Shown in pieces: positions 14,559 through 22,838 of a stretch of DNA of 64,000 nt. A model generated the notes under the pieces. That model searched no databases. It had not been told where the DNA came from and worked only from the letters and a program-made list of their open reading frames with translations. Within the stretch, counting starts at the first letter, position 1. Each line of letters opens with the position of its first letter. Source of the DNA: Deltaproteobacteria bacterium RIFCSPHIGHO2_02_FULL_44_16 (lineage in GTDB: Bacteria > UBA10199 > 2-02-FULL-44-16); contig MGRM01000008.1 in NCBI GenBank assembly GCA_001798185.1, forward strand, positions 1-64,000, in the 5' to 3' direction. The position numbers were made by a program, and so were the translations under genes.

Positions 14559-17500
14559 ATTTTCCGCCACCAATCGTCTTTTGATATTTGTGCTGACGGC
14601 TCTATTTATCGTGTTCGGCATCTATTCGTTGAAGCGCATACCTCTGGATGCCATTCCCGATCTCTCGGATACCCAAGTGATCATTTATTCCAAATGGGAT
14701 CGCTCGCCGGAAATCATCGAAAAGCAAGTGACCTATCCCATCATTGCCTCGCTTTTGGGAGCACCAAAAATAAAATCTGTGAGAGGATTTTCAGATTATG
14801 GATTTTCTTATGTGTATGTGATTTTTGAGGATGGGACTGATCTCTACTGGGCAAGAAGCCGGGTCGTTGAATATTTAAGCCGCATTTCTTCCCAACTCCC
14901 CTCCGGAGTGAAAACAGAATTAGGACCTGATGCGACAAGTGTGGGCTGGGTATTTCAATACGCCCTTGTCGATGAAACGGGAAAAAGAAACTCTGCGGAA
15001 CTTCGTTCTCTTCAGGATTGGAATCTACGATATCAACTTCAGTCCGTCCCTGGCGTTTCAGAAGTCGCAGGTGTCGGGGGTTTCGTCAAACAGTTCCAGG
15101 TCAAGGTAGATCCCGGTAAACTTGCTCTCTTTCGTCTTTCGCTTCCCCAGGTTTTGGAAGCTGTTCGCAATACAAATCAGGAAAGTGGCGGCCGTGTCAT
15201 TGAATTTTCAGGCACCGAAGCGATGGTCCGCTCGGAGGGATTGGTGACAACAATTGATGAGATTGCCAATGCTGTCGTTACGTATCCTTTACAAAGTCGT
15301 TCCCCGATTCTTGTCAAGCACGTGGCTGATGTTTCGATTGGCCCCGAAATGAGAAGAGGGATTACGGATCTTGACGGCAAAGGCGACACTGTTGGCGGCA
15401 TCATTGTCATGAGGCAGGGAGAAGATGTTCCTTCTGTCATCAAACGAGTGAAGGAAAAATTTCGGGAGATTCAAAAATCATTGCCTGATGGAGTGAAGAT
15501 CGTCACTGTTTACGACCGTTCGGATCTTATCCATCGAGCGATGGAGACACTCAAAGAAACTTTAATTGAAGAACTGATCATCGTGAGTTTGGTGATATTA
15601 CTTTTTCTTTGGCATGTTCCTTCGGCCATTGTCCCCATTGTCACTATTCCCGTCTCTGTGCTTTTGGCGTTTATCCCGCTGGTCTTGCTGGGACAGACAT
15701 CCAATATTATGTCACTTGCCGGAATTGCGATTTCTATTGGCGTTCTCGTGGACGGGGCTATTGTCGAAGTTGAGAATGCTTATCGAAAGATTCAACACTG
15801 GGACGAAGGGGGAAGAAAGGAAAGTTTCTTTAAGGTGCGCCTCGAAGCGCTGAAGGAAGTCGGACCATCGGTGTTCTTCTCTTTGCTCGTGATTGCGATT
15901 TCTTTCCTCCCTATTTTTACGCTTGTGGATCAAGAAGGCCGGCTTTTCAGACCATTAGCATTTTCAAAAAATCTTACGTTGGCTATTGCCGCTCTCCTCG
16001 CGATTACCCTTGATCCCGCAATGCGCATGCTGTTTGCTCGCCCAAACCCATTTCAGGGACCCATTTCTTGGGTCAATAAAATTGGAAATGTTTTACTGGT
16101 GGGAAAATATTATTCCGAACACAAACATCCCATCAGCAGAAGATTATTTGCAGTGTATGAACCCGTTTTGCACTGGATACTTGAAAGAAAAAAGTTAGTT
16201 CTGTCACTCGCTTTCCTGGCCGTGCTCTCTATTTTCCCTGGATTTCTGATGCTCGGTTCAGAGTTCATGCCCACTTTGCATGAAGGAAGTCTTCTTTACA
16301 TGCCGACGGCGCTTCCGGGAATTTCGGTCACTGAAGCCCAACGGATTCTCACACTGCAAGATCACATCATCATATCGTTTCCTGAAGTTGAGTCTGTCTT
16401 TGGCAAAGCAGGACGAGCGGATACTTCCACTGATATCGCACCGCTTTCCATGATTGAAACCACCATCATTCTCAAACCAAAATCGGAGTGGCGTAAAAAA
16501 GAGCGTTGGCACTCATTCTTGCCTGATATCATTCAGGCTCCATTGCAGCGGATCTGGCCTGAAACGATTTCTGAAGAAGACCTCATTTCAAAAATGAATG
16601 AAAAACTGAGTTTCATCGGCATGCCCAATATCTGGACGATGCCCATTAAGAATCGCATCGACATGCTTTCAACGGGAATCAGAAGTCCCATTGGCATTAA
16701 AATTTTTGGAGCGGATGTGAAAACTATCGAAAAAATTGGTCAAACTATCGAAAAAAAATTGGCGATGGTTCCTGGCACAAGAACCGTCGTCGCCGAGAGA
16801 ATCGCCAGTGGTTACTTTTTGGATGTGAAGTTTGATCGGAACAAATTGACTACGTACGGACTTTCGATGAAAGAAGCGCAGGACCAGGCGATGAGCGCTA
16901 TTGGTGGAGAGAACGTTTCGACCGCACTCATCAATCGCGAGCGTTATCCAATACAAGTGCGATTTGCTCCTGACTTTCGTCAAGATCAACAAGCGATCAA
17001 ACGTGTCTTGATTTCAACGCCCACAGGAGCACAAATTCCTTTACGTGAAATTGCTACGGTTCAGGTGACGGAAGGGGCTTCAATGATTCGTGATGAGAAC
17101 GCTTCTCTGGTTGGCTATGTGTATGTGGATATTGATTCCAGTAAAACGGATATCGGGAGTTATGTTGCCCGCGCTAAAAAACTGGTTGGGGAGAACGTCA
17201 CATTACCTGAAGGCTATACGCTTGCCTGGAGCGGACAATATGAAAACATGGAAAGAGTCAAAGAACGGCTGAAACTCGTGATTCCGCTTACATTCATCAT
17301 TATCCTTCTGTTACTTCATTTCAATACAGGTTCTTGGGTCAAAACAGGCATCATTCTCCTGGCTGTCCCATTTTCTTTAATTGGCGCTGTCTGGCTGCTG
17401 GTGTTTCTTGGATACAATCTTTCGATCGCCACGTGGGTGGGAATGATCGCTCTTTTAGGACTTGATGCCGAAACAGGTGTGTTTATGCTTATGTACCTTG

Positions 17501-17799
17501 ATCTTGCTTATCATGATCGGGAAAAAAGAAATCAGATGAACACAAGAAAAGATCTTGTGGATGCCATCATCGAAGGTGCGGTGCATCGGGTGAGACCAAA
17601 ACTCATGACCGTGATGGCGCTCTTCATGGGACTCATCCCGATTATGTGGTCCATTGGAGCTGGATCCGATGTCATGAAGCGCATTGCAGCGCCTATGATT
17701 GGCGGGCTCTTTACCTCATTTACGCTTGAGCTTCTCATTTATCCCGTTCTCTATCTGATGTGGAGAGAAAGAAAATTTGCTGCGCAAAAAAATCTTTGA
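14533..17799 (+). CDS. heavy-metal efflux RND transporter, CusA/CzcA family
   Basis: The 1088-residue inner-membrane pump has twelve predicted helices in two halves with large periplasmic loops. Family marks include I-P-L-D-A-I-P-D-L-S-D-T-Q-V-I (about 36-50), G-R-V-I-E-F near 220, and the proton-relay helix with S-I-G-V-L-V-D-G-A-I-V-E-V-E-N. F-G-K-A-G-R-A-D-T-S-T-D and M-P-N-I-W-T-M-P-I-K-N-R-I-D-M-L are characteristic of the monovalent Cu/Ag (CusA) branch. It exports metal through the adaptor and TolC partner just upstream. It is slightly longer than CusA because of an extra segment near residues 500-540. Confidence 0.93.
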   Translation: MAMIKRLIEFSATNRLLIFVLTALFIVFGIYSLKRIPLDAIPDLSDTQVIIYSKWDRSPEIIEKQVTYPIIASLLGAPKIKSVRGFSDYGFSYVYVIFEDGTDLYWARSRVVEYLSRISSQLPSGVKTELGPDATSVGWVFQYALVDETGKRNSAELRSLQDWNLRYQLQSVPGVSEVAGVGGFVKQFQVKVDPGKLALFRLSLPQVLEAVRNTNQESGGRVIEFSGTEAMVRSEGLVTTIDEIANAVVTYPLQSRSPILVKHVADVSIGPEMRRGITDLDGKGDTVGGIIVMRQGEDVPSVIKRVKEKFREIQKSLPDGVKIVTVYDRSDLIHRAMETLKETLIEELIIVSLVILLFLWHVPSAIVPIVTIPVSVLLAFIPLVLLGQTSNIMSLAGIAISIGVLVDGAIVEVENAYRKIQHWDEGGRKESFFKVRLEALKEVGPSVFFSLLVIAISFLPIFTLVDQEGRLFRPLAFSKNLTLAIAALLAITLDPAMRMLFARPNPFQGPISWVNKIGNVLLVGKYYSEHKHPISRRLFAVYEPVLHWILERKKLVLSLAFLAVLSIFPGFLMLGSEFMPTLHEGSLLYMPTALPGISVTEAQRILTLQDHIIISFPEVESVFGKAGRADTSTDIAPLSMIETTIILKPKSEWRKKERWHSFLPDIIQAPLQRIWPETISEEDLISKMNEKLSFIGMPNIWTMPIKNRIDMLSTGIRSPIGIKIFGADVKTIEKIGQTIEKKLAMVPGTRTVVAERIASGYFLDVKFDRNKLTTYGLSMKEAQDQAMSAIGGENVSTALINRERYPIQVRFAPDFRQDQQAIKRVLISTPTGAQIPLREIATVQVTEGASMIRDENASLVGYVYVDIDSSKTDIGSYVARAKKLVGENVTLPEGYTLAWSGQYENMERVKERLKLVIPLTFIIILLLLHFNTGSWVKTGIILLAVPFSLIGAVWLLVFLGYNLSIATWVGMIALLGLDAETGVFMLMYLDLAYHDREKRNQMNTRKDLVDAIIEGAVHRVRPKLMTVMALFMGLIPIMWSIGAGSDVMKRIAAPMIGGLFTSFTLELLIYPVLYLMWRERKFAAQKNL

Positions 17800-17836
17800 G
17801 TTACTGAACGTCACACAAATATTTCAAAGACAAATA

Positions 17837-17868
17837 AGTCACCGATAACTCATGTGCTATCGGTGACT
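17837..17868. terminator. perfect hairpin between the pump and cold-shock genes
   Basis: AGTCACCGATA (17837-17847) pairs with TATCGGTGACT (17858-17868) with a 10-base loop. T-runs are weak on either side. It separates the convergent efflux operon and csp gene. Confidence 0.55.
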
Positions 17869-17898
17869 CATTATGTGTTTTCGCTAAATTTTAAATTG

Positions 17899-18093
17899 TT
17901 ACTTACGACTTACTTTTTCAGCGCAAGGGCCTTTTTGTCCTTCACCAATGTCGAATTCAACTTTATCACCTTTGGTGATGGGACCATTCACTACAGCTGA
18001 AGAATGGACAAAAAGATCTTTGCCGCCATCGTCAGGAGTGATAAATCCAAAACCCTTATCTTCGTTGAAAAACTTTACTGTGCCTGTCGTCAT
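17899..18093 (-). CDS. cold-shock protein, CspA family
   Basis: The 64-residue protein is a single cold-shock domain with RNP1 K-G-F-G-F-I and RNP2 D-L-F-V-H-S-S-A-V. It binds single-stranded nucleic acid as an RNA chaperone. Start ATG is preceded by AAAGGAGGC. It lies downstream of the tRNA-Glu gene on the same strand. No extra domain; at the short end of the family (65-70 residues). Confidence 0.95.
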   Translation of the reverse strand: MTTGTVKFFNEDKGFGFITPDDGGKDLFVHSSAVVNGPITKGDKVEFDIGEGQKGPCAEKVSRK

Positions 18094-18127
18094 TACTGCC
18101 TCCTTTGGTTGAACTTCTCGTTACTTG

Positions 18128-18200
18128 CGTCCCCAATGGGATTCGAACCCATGTTACCGCCGTGAAAGGGCGGTGTCCTTGACCCCTAGACGATGGGGAC
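18128..18200 (-). tRNA. tRNA-Glu (UUC)
   Basis: The 7-bp acceptor stem GTCCCCA/TGGGGAC, T-loop GGTTCGAATCC and anticodon stem CCGCC/GGCGG around loop CTTTCAC give anticodon UUC, glutamate. No CCA is encoded. It lies 14 bases from tRNA-Lys on the same strand. Confidence 0.96.
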
Positions 18201-18214
18201 ATCATTATAGTATG

Positions 18215-18287
18215 TGAGGCGCCTGGGATTCGAACCCAGGACACCCGCCTTAAAAGGGCGGTGCTCTACCGACTGAGCTAGCGCCTC
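18215..18287 (-). tRNA. tRNA-Lys (UUU)
   Basis: Acceptor GAGGCGC/GCGCCTC, D arm AGCTCAGTCGGTAGAGC, anticodon loop CTTTTAA with UUU, T-loop GGTTCGAATCC. Its 5' end directly touches interspersed repeat D copy 2. Confidence 0.96.
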
Positions 18288-18368
18288 TATTCGCTTGCGT
18301 GGAGTGAATCCACGACTCGCTTTACATTAAGGGGAGATCTTGCTCTCCCCTTAAAAATCCCCATCGGG
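18288..18368 (-). repeat. 80-bp interspersed repeat D, copy 2
   Basis: Reverse-oriented relative of 11214-11293, with the same AAGGGGAGAGC/GATCTCCCCTT hairpin, the CGAGTCG-GGATTCACT core and AGCGAATA end. It begins immediately at the 5' end of tRNA-Lys. The rest of the gap up to 18537 shows nothing recognisable. Confidence 0.75.
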
Positions 18369-18537
18369 TTTTGCCAATAGGAGTAAGTCCAGCTAAGCTC
18401 TCTCGACAAATCTGAAGCAAAATCGCAAAGATGGCGGAACCTAGCAACGCCCTGAAACGATGTCAACGCTGTTTGGGGAGATTTTATTTGTTTGTATTCG
18501 ACTTTTTCATTCCTTTAATCTGTGTTAAACAGCCCCC

Positions 18538-20583
18538 ATGCATCAGCTCCACAATTTTCTGGCAAATTTGACTCTGGTTCTTGGCGTTGCGGCGGTGACG
18601 GCATTTCTTTTTCAAAGGCTGCGTCAACCTGTTGTGCTTGGCTACATTCTCGCAGGGATGATCGTTGGTCCCTATATTCCTATTCCTCTTGCGGTTGATA
18701 GCGATATCGTTCACACGCTCTCTGAGCTTGGCATCATCTTTCTTTTGTTCTCTCTTGGCCTTGAGTTTAGCATTCGCAAACTCATGAAGGTTCTTCCTAC
18801 AGCTGGTCTTATCACGCTCATCCAATGCGCATTTATGCTCTGGCTCGGTTACATTACAGGACGTGCATTTGGCTGGAGTAACATTGAGAGCTTCTATGCT
18901 GGTGCCATGATAGCTATCTCCAGTACGACGATTGTCGTTAAAGCGTTCTCCGAACTAGGGATTAGAGACAACGTAACAGAGACCGTCTTTGCCATTCTTA
19001 TTGTCGAAGATTTTATCGCCATTCTTCTTCTTGCAGGCTTACCCGCATTGACACAATCGCGCGATAGTTCTGGGCTGATGTTCGCAAAAGCCGTCGGAAC
19101 GCTTGTGATGTTTCTGGTCACGGTCATTGCTGCAGGAATGATTCTCATCCCGCGAATTTTACGCATTGTTATGCGCATGAATCGTTCTGAAGTCACACTT
19201 GTGGTGATCATCGGCATCTGTTTTGCGATCTCACTTTTGGCAAAAGAGATGGGATACTCAGTTGCTCTTGGCGCTTTCATTGCAGGATCACTCATGGCGG
19301 AGTCAGGAGATGAGGGTTACTTAGATACGTTGATTCGTCCTGTGCGTGATCTGTTTGCAGCCGTTTTTTTCGTTTCTGTGGGAATGCTTTTTGATCCTTC
19401 GGTATTTGCACGTCACTGGCTTTCTCTCCTCATTTTTATTGTTCTCGTTGTTGTCGGAAAATTTTTAGGAGTTACGGTGGGAACGTTTCTTGTTGGTTAC
19501 GGTACACGACATTCCATACGAACAGGTTTGAGTCTTGCGCAGATTGGAGAGTTTTCATTTATTATTGCAGGAATGGGTGTTGCAACCGGCGCTACAGGAA
19601 CATTTCTTTTTCCGCTCGCTGTTGCTGTGTCGATTATCACGACATTTGCTGCTCCGTGGCGTATTCGCGGCTCTGATACAATTGCAAAGTGGGTGGATAA
19701 ATATATGCCTCATCGACTTCAAACCTTTACGACTCTCTATAGCACGTGGATTCAGCGTCTCCGACAACCTCAGTCGCCTGTGGCGCGTTCTCGCATCAAA
19801 CGACTCTCATTTCTTCTCTTCATTGATACGGTCCTTTTTACAAGCATCATTCTGGGTGCGCTGTTGTCTCTGGAAACACTTACCAGTCGCCTGAAAACTT
19901 GGATTGATCTTCCCGAAATCCCAGCACAGAGCATTGGCATTCTCATGACGATCGTATTGGCAACTCCTTTTGGAGTTGGAATCATCCGCTGTATTCACGC
20001 ATTAGGATTTGAGTTGACCGCACGCGTGATGCCACGACAGGAAAAGGGAAAGCTTGATCTCGCTGTAGCTCCGAGACGTGTTTTGACGGTGACGTTACAA
20101 CTCGGCATCGTGCTTTTAGTCGGCTTGCCACTGTTAGCGCTCACGCAGCCTTTTGTGCCGTCGTTTTATAGCGCTCTTGTTTTTGCAATTATCTTAATGT
20201 TTCTCGGAGTTGTGTTTTGGCGCGGAACGACTCAATTGTATGGTCATGTGCGAGCTGGTGCAGAGATGGTGGTTGAAATGCTCAGTACTTCGATGGAGAA
20301 ACAGAGAGAAATTTCCGTGATTCCCGAAGATCAGTTTTTGCCGGGACTTGGGTCTGTCTTTTCAATTCGTTTGGTGCCGGGCAGTCTAGCTATAGGCCGC
20401 ACACTTGCAGACCTCAACTTAAGAGGCATCACTGGTGCAAGTGTGATTGCGATCACACACGGAAAACAGGGAGTGGTCGTACCCACAGGAAAAGAACGAC
20501 TTCAAGAAGGAGATATCCTCGCCATTACCGGAACAGAAGAGGCACTAAAATTATCAAAACAACTCCTTCTCGGAAGAGAATAA
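18538..20583 (+). CDS. monovalent cation:proton antiporter (CPA2) with TrkA-C domain
   Basis: In this 681-residue membrane protein residues ~1-390 form the Na+/H+ exchanger domain: R-L-R-Q-P-V-V-L-G-Y-I-L-A-G-M-I-V-G-P near the start, F-L-L-F-S-L-G-L-E-F, and A-L-G-A-F-I-A-G-S-L-M-A in the KefB style. A further set of helices (about 430-570) precedes a C-terminal RCK_C/TrkA-C domain (F-S-I-R-L-V-P-G-S-L-A-I-G-R-T-L...G-D-I-L-A-I-T-G-T-E). No Rossmann RCK_N domain is seen, so it differs from true KefB/KefC. It most likely exchanges K+ or Na+ for H+. Only 15 bases separate it from the next gene. Confidence 0.88.
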   Translation: MHQLHNFLANLTLVLGVAAVTAFLFQRLRQPVVLGYILAGMIVGPYIPIPLAVDSDIVHTLSELGIIFLLFSLGLEFSIRKLMKVLPTAGLITLIQCAFMLWLGYITGRAFGWSNIESFYAGAMIAISSTTIVVKAFSELGIRDNVTETVFAILIVEDFIAILLLAGLPALTQSRDSSGLMFAKAVGTLVMFLVTVIAAGMILIPRILRIVMRMNRSEVTLVVIIGICFAISLLAKEMGYSVALGAFIAGSLMAESGDEGYLDTLIRPVRDLFAAVFFVSVGMLFDPSVFARHWLSLLIFIVLVVVGKFLGVTVGTFLVGYGTRHSIRTGLSLAQIGEFSFIIAGMGVATGATGTFLFPLAVAVSIITTFAAPWRIRGSDTIAKWVDKYMPHRLQTFTTLYSTWIQRLRQPQSPVARSRIKRLSFLLFIDTVLFTSIILGALLSLETLTSRLKTWIDLPEIPAQSIGILMTIVLATPFGVGIIRCIHALGFELTARVMPRQEKGKLDLAVAPRRVLTVTLQLGIVLLVGLPLLALTQPFVPSFYSALVFAIILMFLGVVFWRGTTQLYGHVRAGAEMVVEMLSTSMEKQREISVIPEDQFLPGLGSVFSIRLVPGSLAIGRTLADLNLRGITGASVIAITHGKQGVVVPTGKERLQEGDILAITGTEEALKLSKQLLLGRE

Positions 20584-20598
20584 ACTTGTGAGAAATAC

Positions 20599-21489
20599 AT
20601 GAAACCAAATAATCATAATGCAAAACTTCCTTTCGAAAAGCGGCCATTTCGTGTTCTGCTGATGGCAGGCTCAGCGCGACGAGAAGATAACTGTCCTGCC
20701 GCAAATTCCAAATCACGTGCGCTGATGTTGCGTATGGCAGAACGACTTCCAAAGGAATGGGAAGTTGATACAGAAGATTTAGGGAATAGTTCTGAACGGA
20801 CACGCATTCAAAGTTGTAATGCATGCGTTTCTACTTCCATGGCGCTGTGCGTTTGGCCCTGCAATTGTTACGAAAAAAACAGCAAAAAAGAACCAGATCT
20901 TCTGTGGGATCTCGACCTCTATGCACGACTGGATATGGCAGATGCGTGGGCCTTTATTGCTCCTCTGAATTGGTACGGTCCGACGACGAATCTCAAACTT
21001 CTGTTTGATCGGCTTGTCTGTATGAACGGTGGCAATCCTCGCGAAGATATTATCGATCACAAAGATGCGGAGCTCGCAAAAAAACTTGAGCATGATCCAC
21101 AGTGGAAAACGCTCAGTGTGAATCATCTTGAAGGAAGAACAGCAGCATTCTTTTGTTACGGTGATGGAGGGGGAGATGAGATTGACGAAGCAGGCTCTCC
21201 GAAACTTCTTCGGCATAAACATTATTTTGATCCGCAGAAAGAACCCTTTGTCGATCCTCGACAAGCTTATGCTCCGCTTGTCTGGCAATGCCGCTACAGT
21301 GGGATTGAAGTTCCAGATGACTTATGGACCTATCTCGAATTTGGACGAGGGAAGAAATACAGCGAGAATCAAATCGAAGATATGGGTGAAGAGGTCTTTC
21401 GGCCCTTTGATGTATGGACTCAGCGCTTTGCCGCCTTCGTCGCACAAAAAGGAAAAGTTCCGCCAGGTCGTTATCGCGCTTTCAAATAA
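20599..21489 (+). CDS. flavodoxin-fold NAD(P)H-dependent oxidoreductase
   Basis: In the 296-residue protein, R-V-L-L-M-A-G-S-A-R-R-E-D-N-C-P-A-A-N-S (from about 18) matches the FMN phosphate-binding loop of NADPH-dependent FMN reductases. C-N-A-C-V-S-T-S-M-A-L-C-V-W-P-C has four cysteines in a short stretch, as in ISF/WrbA-like iron-sulfur flavoproteins. A-P-L-N-W-Y-G-P-T-T-N-L-K-L-L-F-D-R-L is the second flavin loop. The ~110-residue C-terminal extension (F-C-Y-G-D-G-G-G-D-E-I...) is not recognised. Probably co-transcribed with the antiporter. Confidence 0.82.
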   Translation: MKPNNHNAKLPFEKRPFRVLLMAGSARREDNCPAANSKSRALMLRMAERLPKEWEVDTEDLGNSSERTRIQSCNACVSTSMALCVWPCNCYEKNSKKEPDLLWDLDLYARLDMADAWAFIAPLNWYGPTTNLKLLFDRLVCMNGGNPREDIIDHKDAELAKKLEHDPQWKTLSVNHLEGRTAAFFCYGDGGGDEIDEAGSPKLLRHKHYFDPQKEPFVDPRQAYAPLVWQCRYSGIEVPDDLWTYLEFGRGKKYSENQIEDMGEEVFRPFDVWTQRFAAFVAQKGKVPPGRYRAFK

Positions 21490-21511
21490 ATTTTATTTCT
21501 GGTAGGACCGA

Positions 21512-21598
21512 TGTCATCGCGAGCCTGAAGGGCGTGGCGATCTCCTGAAAAAACTATTACAGGAGATTGCTTCGTCGCTAACGCTTCTCGCAATGACA
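21512..21598 (+). repeat. palindromic repeat family A, copy 1
   Basis: Family A elements (about 85-105 bp) open TGTCATCGCGAGCC, carry GGCGTGGCGATCTCC, then GGAGATTGCTTCGTCGC, and close CTCGCAATGACA, so the two halves pair. This copy lies between the flavodoxin gene and rlmN and overlaps a spurious upstream ATG for rlmN. Confidence 0.9.
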
Positions 21599-21610
21599 TC
21601 CGAGAAACTT

Positions 21611-22699
21611 ATGTTTCCAATCAAGAAACCTCATCTCCTTGGACTTCTGCCAGAAGCACTCATGAATCACATCAAGATATTGGGTGAAACCATGACCCTC
21701 ACAGAAGCGAGAAGGGTCCAAGCTCATATTCTTGGAAATGGACATGCTGATTTTTTACTCAAACATCCGATTAAAAAATTACTTCAAAAAAAACTCACTG
21801 AACATTTTGAACTTCAGCCTTTAAAAATTCTTGAACGCATCGAAGATCCAACCGATAAAAGTGTGCGCTATCTTTTTGAGTCCTACGATCAAACACTTAT
21901 CGAAGCCGTCCGTATTCCTTTAAATAAACCGGGATGTTTTACCATTTGTCTCTCATCGCAAGCAGGTTGTGCGATGGCATGTGATTTTTGCGCAACAGGA
22001 CGACTCGGATTTAAGCGCAATCTGGAACCGTGGGAAATTGTCGCACAATTCTGGCAGATAAGAGCTGAAGCCCTGGGAAGAGTCACTGGGGCTGTCTTTA
22101 TGGGGCAGGGTGAGCCTTTTCATAATTATGAAAACGTGATTCATGCTGCACGTATTTTGTCTTCACCCAGTGGTTGTTGTGTCGACGCTAAAAAAATTAC
22201 GATTTCTACCGTCGGACTTGTCCCGTTTATCAGAAGATATACCGAAGAAAATCATCCGTATCGTTTAATTGTTTCTCTCACCTCAGCGATTCCAGAAAAA
22301 CGAGCAAAACTCTTGCCCATTGCAAGTCGGTGGTCCTTAGAAGAACTTGCTGATGCGATGAAAGCCTATGTGGCAAAAGGGAATGATTTGATTACGCTTG
22401 CTTGGGTGCTCATCAAAGGAATGAATACAGACATGGACGAAGTTCTGGCCTTAAAAAAACTGATGGGAGATACTCCCTTCAAGTTAAATTTGATTGATGT
22501 GAATGACGCTCGTGCAGATGGTTTTCAGCGGGCAGATGATGTGGAACGAAATAATTTCTTTCATATGTTGCAGAAATTAAATGTCCCCATTGTCAGACGT
22601 TACTCTGTCGGCAATTCTCGTCACTCTGCCTGCGGTATGCTTTCAGGAAAACGACTTAAAGAGCTACATGTAATTGAAAACTCAAAAATGTCATCCTGA
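21611..22699 (+). CDS. rlmN: 23S rRNA A2503 / tRNA A37 C2-methyltransferase RlmN
   Basis: The ~362-residue radical SAM enzyme has the cluster motif C-A-M-A-C-D-F-C (three Cys in CxxxCxxC), F-M-G-Q-G-E-P-F-H-N-Y for SAM contact, and the C-terminal R-Y-S-V-G-N-S-R-H-S-A-C-G region with the methyl-carrying cysteine. It methylates A2503 of 23S rRNA and often A37 of tRNA. The start is ATG 21611 because an earlier ATG at 21593 lies inside repeat A. The last codons and stop (M-S-S-stop) are contributed by repeat C copy 1. Confidence 0.93.
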   Translation: MFPIKKPHLLGLLPEALMNHIKILGETMTLTEARRVQAHILGNGHADFLLKHPIKKLLQKKLTEHFELQPLKILERIEDPTDKSVRYLFESYDQTLIEAVRIPLNKPGCFTICLSSQAGCAMACDFCATGRLGFKRNLEPWEIVAQFWQIRAEALGRVTGAVFMGQGEPFHNYENVIHAARILSSPSGCCVDAKKITISTVGLVPFIRRYTEENHPYRLIVSLTSAIPEKRAKLLPIASRWSLEELADAMKAYVAKGNDLITLAWVLIKGMNTDMDEVLALKKLMGDTPFKLNLIDVNDARADGFQRADDVERNNFFHMLQKLNVPIVRRYSVGNSRHSACGMLSGKRLKELHVIENSKMSS

Positions 22700-22780
22700 A
22701 CCCTTCGACTACGCTCAGGGTAAACTCCGTGAAGGATCTCGTGTGATCACTGGAGATTCTTCGCTTTGCTCAGAATGACA
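22689..22780 (+). repeat. palindromic repeat family C, copy 1
   Basis: Family C elements open TGTCATCCTGA or TGTCATTCTGAGC, contain CTTCGACT..GCTCAGGG, then GAAGGATCTC/GGAGATTCTTC-type arms, and close CAGAATGACA or CAGGATGACA. The rlmN stop codon lies inside this copy. Confidence 0.85.
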
Positions 22781-22790
22781 ACTGCTCCAA

Positions 22791-22819
22791 AAAAAAGCCC
22801 GCATAAAGCGGGCTTTTTT
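22791..22819. terminator. bidirectional intrinsic terminator
   Basis: AAAAAAGCCCGC, loop ATAAA, GCGGGCTTTTTT: a perfect 12-bp stem with T-runs on both strands. It lies between convergent rlmN and ompA-family genes. Confidence 0.95.
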
Positions 22820-22838
22820 GTGACACCGTTTGGTGACG

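Noticed and set aside
18056-18244. 62-residue frame across the two tRNA genes
   Set aside because: It is the translation of tRNA-Glu and part of tRNA-Lys plus spacer.
20779-21505. Several minus and plus frames across the flavodoxin-fold gene
   Set aside because: Shadow frames with no coherent protein features.
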